From Bacteroidota bacterium (GTDB lineage: Bacteria > Bacteroidota > Ignavibacteria > UBA10030 > BY39), in the NCBI GenBank assembly GCA_030017895.1, contig JASEGV010000031.1, positions 1-34,614 on the forward strand: a DNA stretch of 34,614 nucleotides. Reading direction: 5' to 3'. The translations under genes were made by a program, and so were the position numbers. The number at the start of each line of letters is the position of its first letter. Position 1 is the stretch's first letter. Shown one piece after another: positions 33,078-34,614 of the stretch. The notes under the pieces are model-generated. The model worked only from the letters and a program-made list of their open reading frames with translations. It had not been told where the DNA came from and did no database searches.

Positions 33078-33482
33078 CTACTCCCTATTTTTCAAGACCC
33101 ATTCACGAACATAGTTTACAATCTCGACAGTCGATGCACCCGGAGTAAATAACTTACCCACACCTATTTTGTTCAATTCTTGTATGTCTTGTTCGGGAAT
33201 AATTCCACCTCCAAAAATTAACACATTCTCCACCGACTTTTCCATAAAAAGTTTTTTGATGCGTGGGAAAATAGTCATGTGAGCACCGCTTAAAATGCTG
33301 ACACCGATTGCATCGACATCTTCCTGCAACGCAGCTTCGACAATCATTTCGGGAGTTTTACGCAAACCGGTGTATATTACTTCCATACCGGCATCGCGCA
33401 AAGCGGCAGCAATTACTTTAGCTCCGCGGTCGTGTCCATCTAAACCTGCTTTCGCAACTATAACTCGAATTTTTCTTTCCAT
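33078..33482 (-). CDS. B12-binding domain protein, methylmalonyl-CoA mutase C-terminal type
   Basis: 134 residues. [27 protein letters not shown] carries D-x-H-x-x-G with His17, the lower ligand of cobalamin, followed by ILSGAHMT and [12 protein letters not shown]. This is the small or C-terminal domain of methylmalonyl-CoA mutase-type enzymes, made here as a separate chain; the catalytic subunit is not in the window. It would act in propionate or succinyl-CoA interconversion. The adjacent maf gene is 9 bp upstream. Confidence 0.9.
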   Translation of the reverse strand: MERKIRVIVAKAGLDGHDRGAKVIAAALRDAGMEVIYTGLRKTPEMIVEAALQEDVDAIGVSILSGAHMTIFPRIKKLFMEKSVENVLIFGGGIIPEQDIQELNKIGVGKLFTPGASTVEIVNYVREWVLKNRE

Positions 33483-33491
33483 TATTATTCC

Positions 33492-34079
33492 TTATGCAAT
33501 TTTTTTTTGGAATTTTTGTAGAGTAATATAAAATTTTGTGAGCGGAAATCCAACCACGTTATAAAAACAACCGTTTATCCGTTCAACAAAAACAGCTCCG
33601 TAATCATCCTGAATTCCATAAGCACCTGCTTTATCGGCGGGCGATTTCGAATTTACATACTCAAGTATTTCTTCATCTTCTAAATCTCTGAATTTTACCG
33701 TGGTAATTTCAACGTTAGAAACAATTTTATTACTTGGTTTATCCACGATAGCGAATCCCGTAAAAACTTTATGCTCGCGTCCGCTTAATTTTTTAAGCAT
33801 ACGAAAAGCGTCTCCGTCATCTGCGGGTTTACCCATCATCTCGCCATTCAGAACTACAATTGTATCAGCCCCGACGATAAATGCATGTTCGATGTCTTTC
33901 GCTATATCGAGAGCTTTTGCTTCTGCAAGCCGGATTACGTTTTCTTCTGGTGTTTTAGTTTTTTCGAATACCTCCTCAACTGAACTGTGCCGAACTTCAA
34001 AATCAAATCCAATCTGTCGCAGTAAAGTTTGCCGTCGCGGCGAAGCCGATGCTAAAATTATTTTCTTTTTTACTTTCAT
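33492..34079 (-). CDS. maf: Maf-family nucleoside triphosphate pyrophosphatase
   Basis: About 195 residues. IILASASPRRQTLLRQIG, then VEEVF and IVGADTIVVLNGEMMGKP and FTGFAI follow the Maf pattern. These enzymes hydrolyse dTTP/UTP or modified nucleotides to monophosphates, as a housecleaning or division-linked activity. The start is ATG at 34079; a TTG at 34088 lies in the T-tract of the upstream terminator and is unlikely. Confidence 0.9.
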   Translation of the reverse strand: MKVKKKIILASASPRRQTLLRQIGFDFEVRHSSVEEVFEKTKTPEENVIRLAEAKALDIAKDIEHAFIVGADTIVVLNGEMMGKPADDGDAFRMLKKLSGREHKVFTGFAIVDKPSNKIVSNVEITTVKFRDLEDEEILEYVNSKSPADKAGAYGIQDDYGAVFVERINGCFYNVVGFPLTKFYITLQKFQKKIA

Positions 34080-34085
34080 AATTAA

Positions 34086-34117
34086 CAAAAAAAAAGCGAC
34101 TAATAAGATGTCGCTTT
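34086..34117 (-). terminator. Rho-independent terminator after the exported protein gene
   Basis: On the minus strand AAAGCGAC (34117-34110), a 9-nt loop and GTCGCTTT (34100-34093) are followed by a run of T. It ends the transcript of the gene at 34148-34555 just before maf. Confidence 0.85.
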
Positions 34118-34147
34118 CTCTGTTTCAATTTAAACTTTATAATTTTT

Positions 34148-34555
34148 TTATCTGAACATTGCTTTGATACTGCCCCAAGTTCGTTTGACGCTATTAACAG
34201 AGTGGGAAACTGAAATTGGTCCTAGTATATGATCAGGATTTCCATTATTAAAAATTATCCGAACTTGATATTCGTAAATGTTAGCCGTTGTTTTAAAAGC
34301 GGTTTGATCTTCGAATGTGTATTCAAACTTTCCTTCGGGATATTTAGTGCTGATTCGTATAAAGGCTCCACTAATTCCAGCCCTTCGTTCGATCACATAT
34401 TTTTCAATATTGATTTCGCTAGCAACCTCCCAAGTTACCTTGATGACCGAACCGTCGCTTGAAGCTCTTAATCTTACGTTATCATTAGCAAACTGACTTA
34501 CAGAAGCGACAAAAAATGTTAGCGAAAGCAGTAATATGGTGAACGATATTTTCAT
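34148..34555 (-). CDS. Small exported protein with fibronectin III-like strand pattern
   Basis: About 135 residues. A signal peptide (MKISFTILLLSLTFFVASVSQ) is followed by ~110 residues of alternating strands: VIKVTWEVASEINIEKYVIERR, a YTFEDQ turn and YEYQVRIIF. The order (W-E strand, Y-x-[VI]-E-R strand, Y-x-Y-x-[VL] strand) is that of a single Fn3-like domain as found near the C-terminus of FCB secreted proteins. There is no T9SS sorting domain. Function unknown. The start at 34555 gives a normal signal peptide; an ATG at 34576 would add seven residues. A CAAATATA (TATATTTG on the minus strand) at 34582-34589 may be its -10 box. Confidence 0.6.
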   Translation of the reverse strand: MKISFTILLLSLTFFVASVSQFANDNVRLRASSDGSVIKVTWEVASEINIEKYVIERRAGISGAFIRISTKYPEGKFEYTFEDQTAFKTTANIYEYQVRIIFNNGNPDHILGPISVSHSVNSVKRTWGSIKAMFR

Positions 34556-34614
34556 GTATTTTAAGGGCAGTTCCAAAAATTCAAATATAAGTTTAGTGTT
34601 ATAGATTTTATCGT

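Overview
The window reads as a chromosome segment of a free-living, anaerobe-leaning bacterium of the FCB group, most like the Ignavibacteria/Chlorobi side. The first gene ends in a type IX secretion sorting domain with the NPFNP signature. Several starts have strong Shine-Dalgarno sequences (AGGAGG-type before the amidase, the Tat protein and korA), which is unusual for classical Bacteroidetes. Two clean promoters (TTGGAA-N17-TATAAT before the NfeD gene, TTGGAT-N17-TATATT near tRNA-Ser) look like ordinary sigma-70 boxes. The taxonomic call is inference; no rRNA is present.

Layout. 1-703: 3' end of a secreted T9SS gene, a terminator, a 13-bp inverted repeat and a beheaded ACT-like gene remnant. 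696-10246 (minus): NhaC-type antiporter, YihY/BrkB membrane protein, PcrA/UvrD helicase, Ogt DNA repair protein, and a 1168-residue probable outer-membrane protein. 10321-10406: tRNA-Leu(CAA). 10605-12371: PhoU-like regulator and Na/Pi symporter. 12474-14197: amidase with a small Tat-exported protein. 14395-17703: thiI and a rhomboid protease, separated by two toxin-antitoxin-like pairs (PIN and RelE) with a fused remnant of thiI and rhomboid between them. 17038-23693: tightly overlapping operon of flippase, two GT4 and one GT2 glycosyltransferases, a methyltransferase, an esterase and the rhomboid, apparently for a surface polysaccharide or glycolipid. 23848-24609: nitrilase-family amidase. 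24658-25421: tRNA-Ser(GGA) preceded by two tandem 338-bp units, each carrying a small GIY-YIG nuclease gene and ending in a copy of the first 31 nt of the tRNA. 25498-28352: four-subunit 2-oxoacid:ferredoxin oxidoreductase (korDABC order), a central anaerobic carbon enzyme. 28544-33003 (plus): NfeD membrane protease, SPFH/slipin partner and a family-B DNA polymerase whose proofreading site looks dead. 33078-34555 (minus): B12-binding domain protein, Maf nucleotide pyrophosphatase and a small exported protein.

The strongest candidate for an undescribed system is the tRNA-Ser/GIY-YIG array. Each unit regenerates the tRNA 5' end, the last codons and stop of the nuclease gene lie inside the tRNA, and the likely original tRNA promoter sits beyond the array, still attached to an orphan tRNA 5' end. 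The fragment copies are interrupted by an exact 30-bp double palindrome. This looks like a minimal mobile or homing element parasitising a tRNA gene and its promoter while keeping the tRNA intact. The second notable region is the thiI-rhomboid slot, where a partial duplication brackets two different toxin-antitoxin modules.
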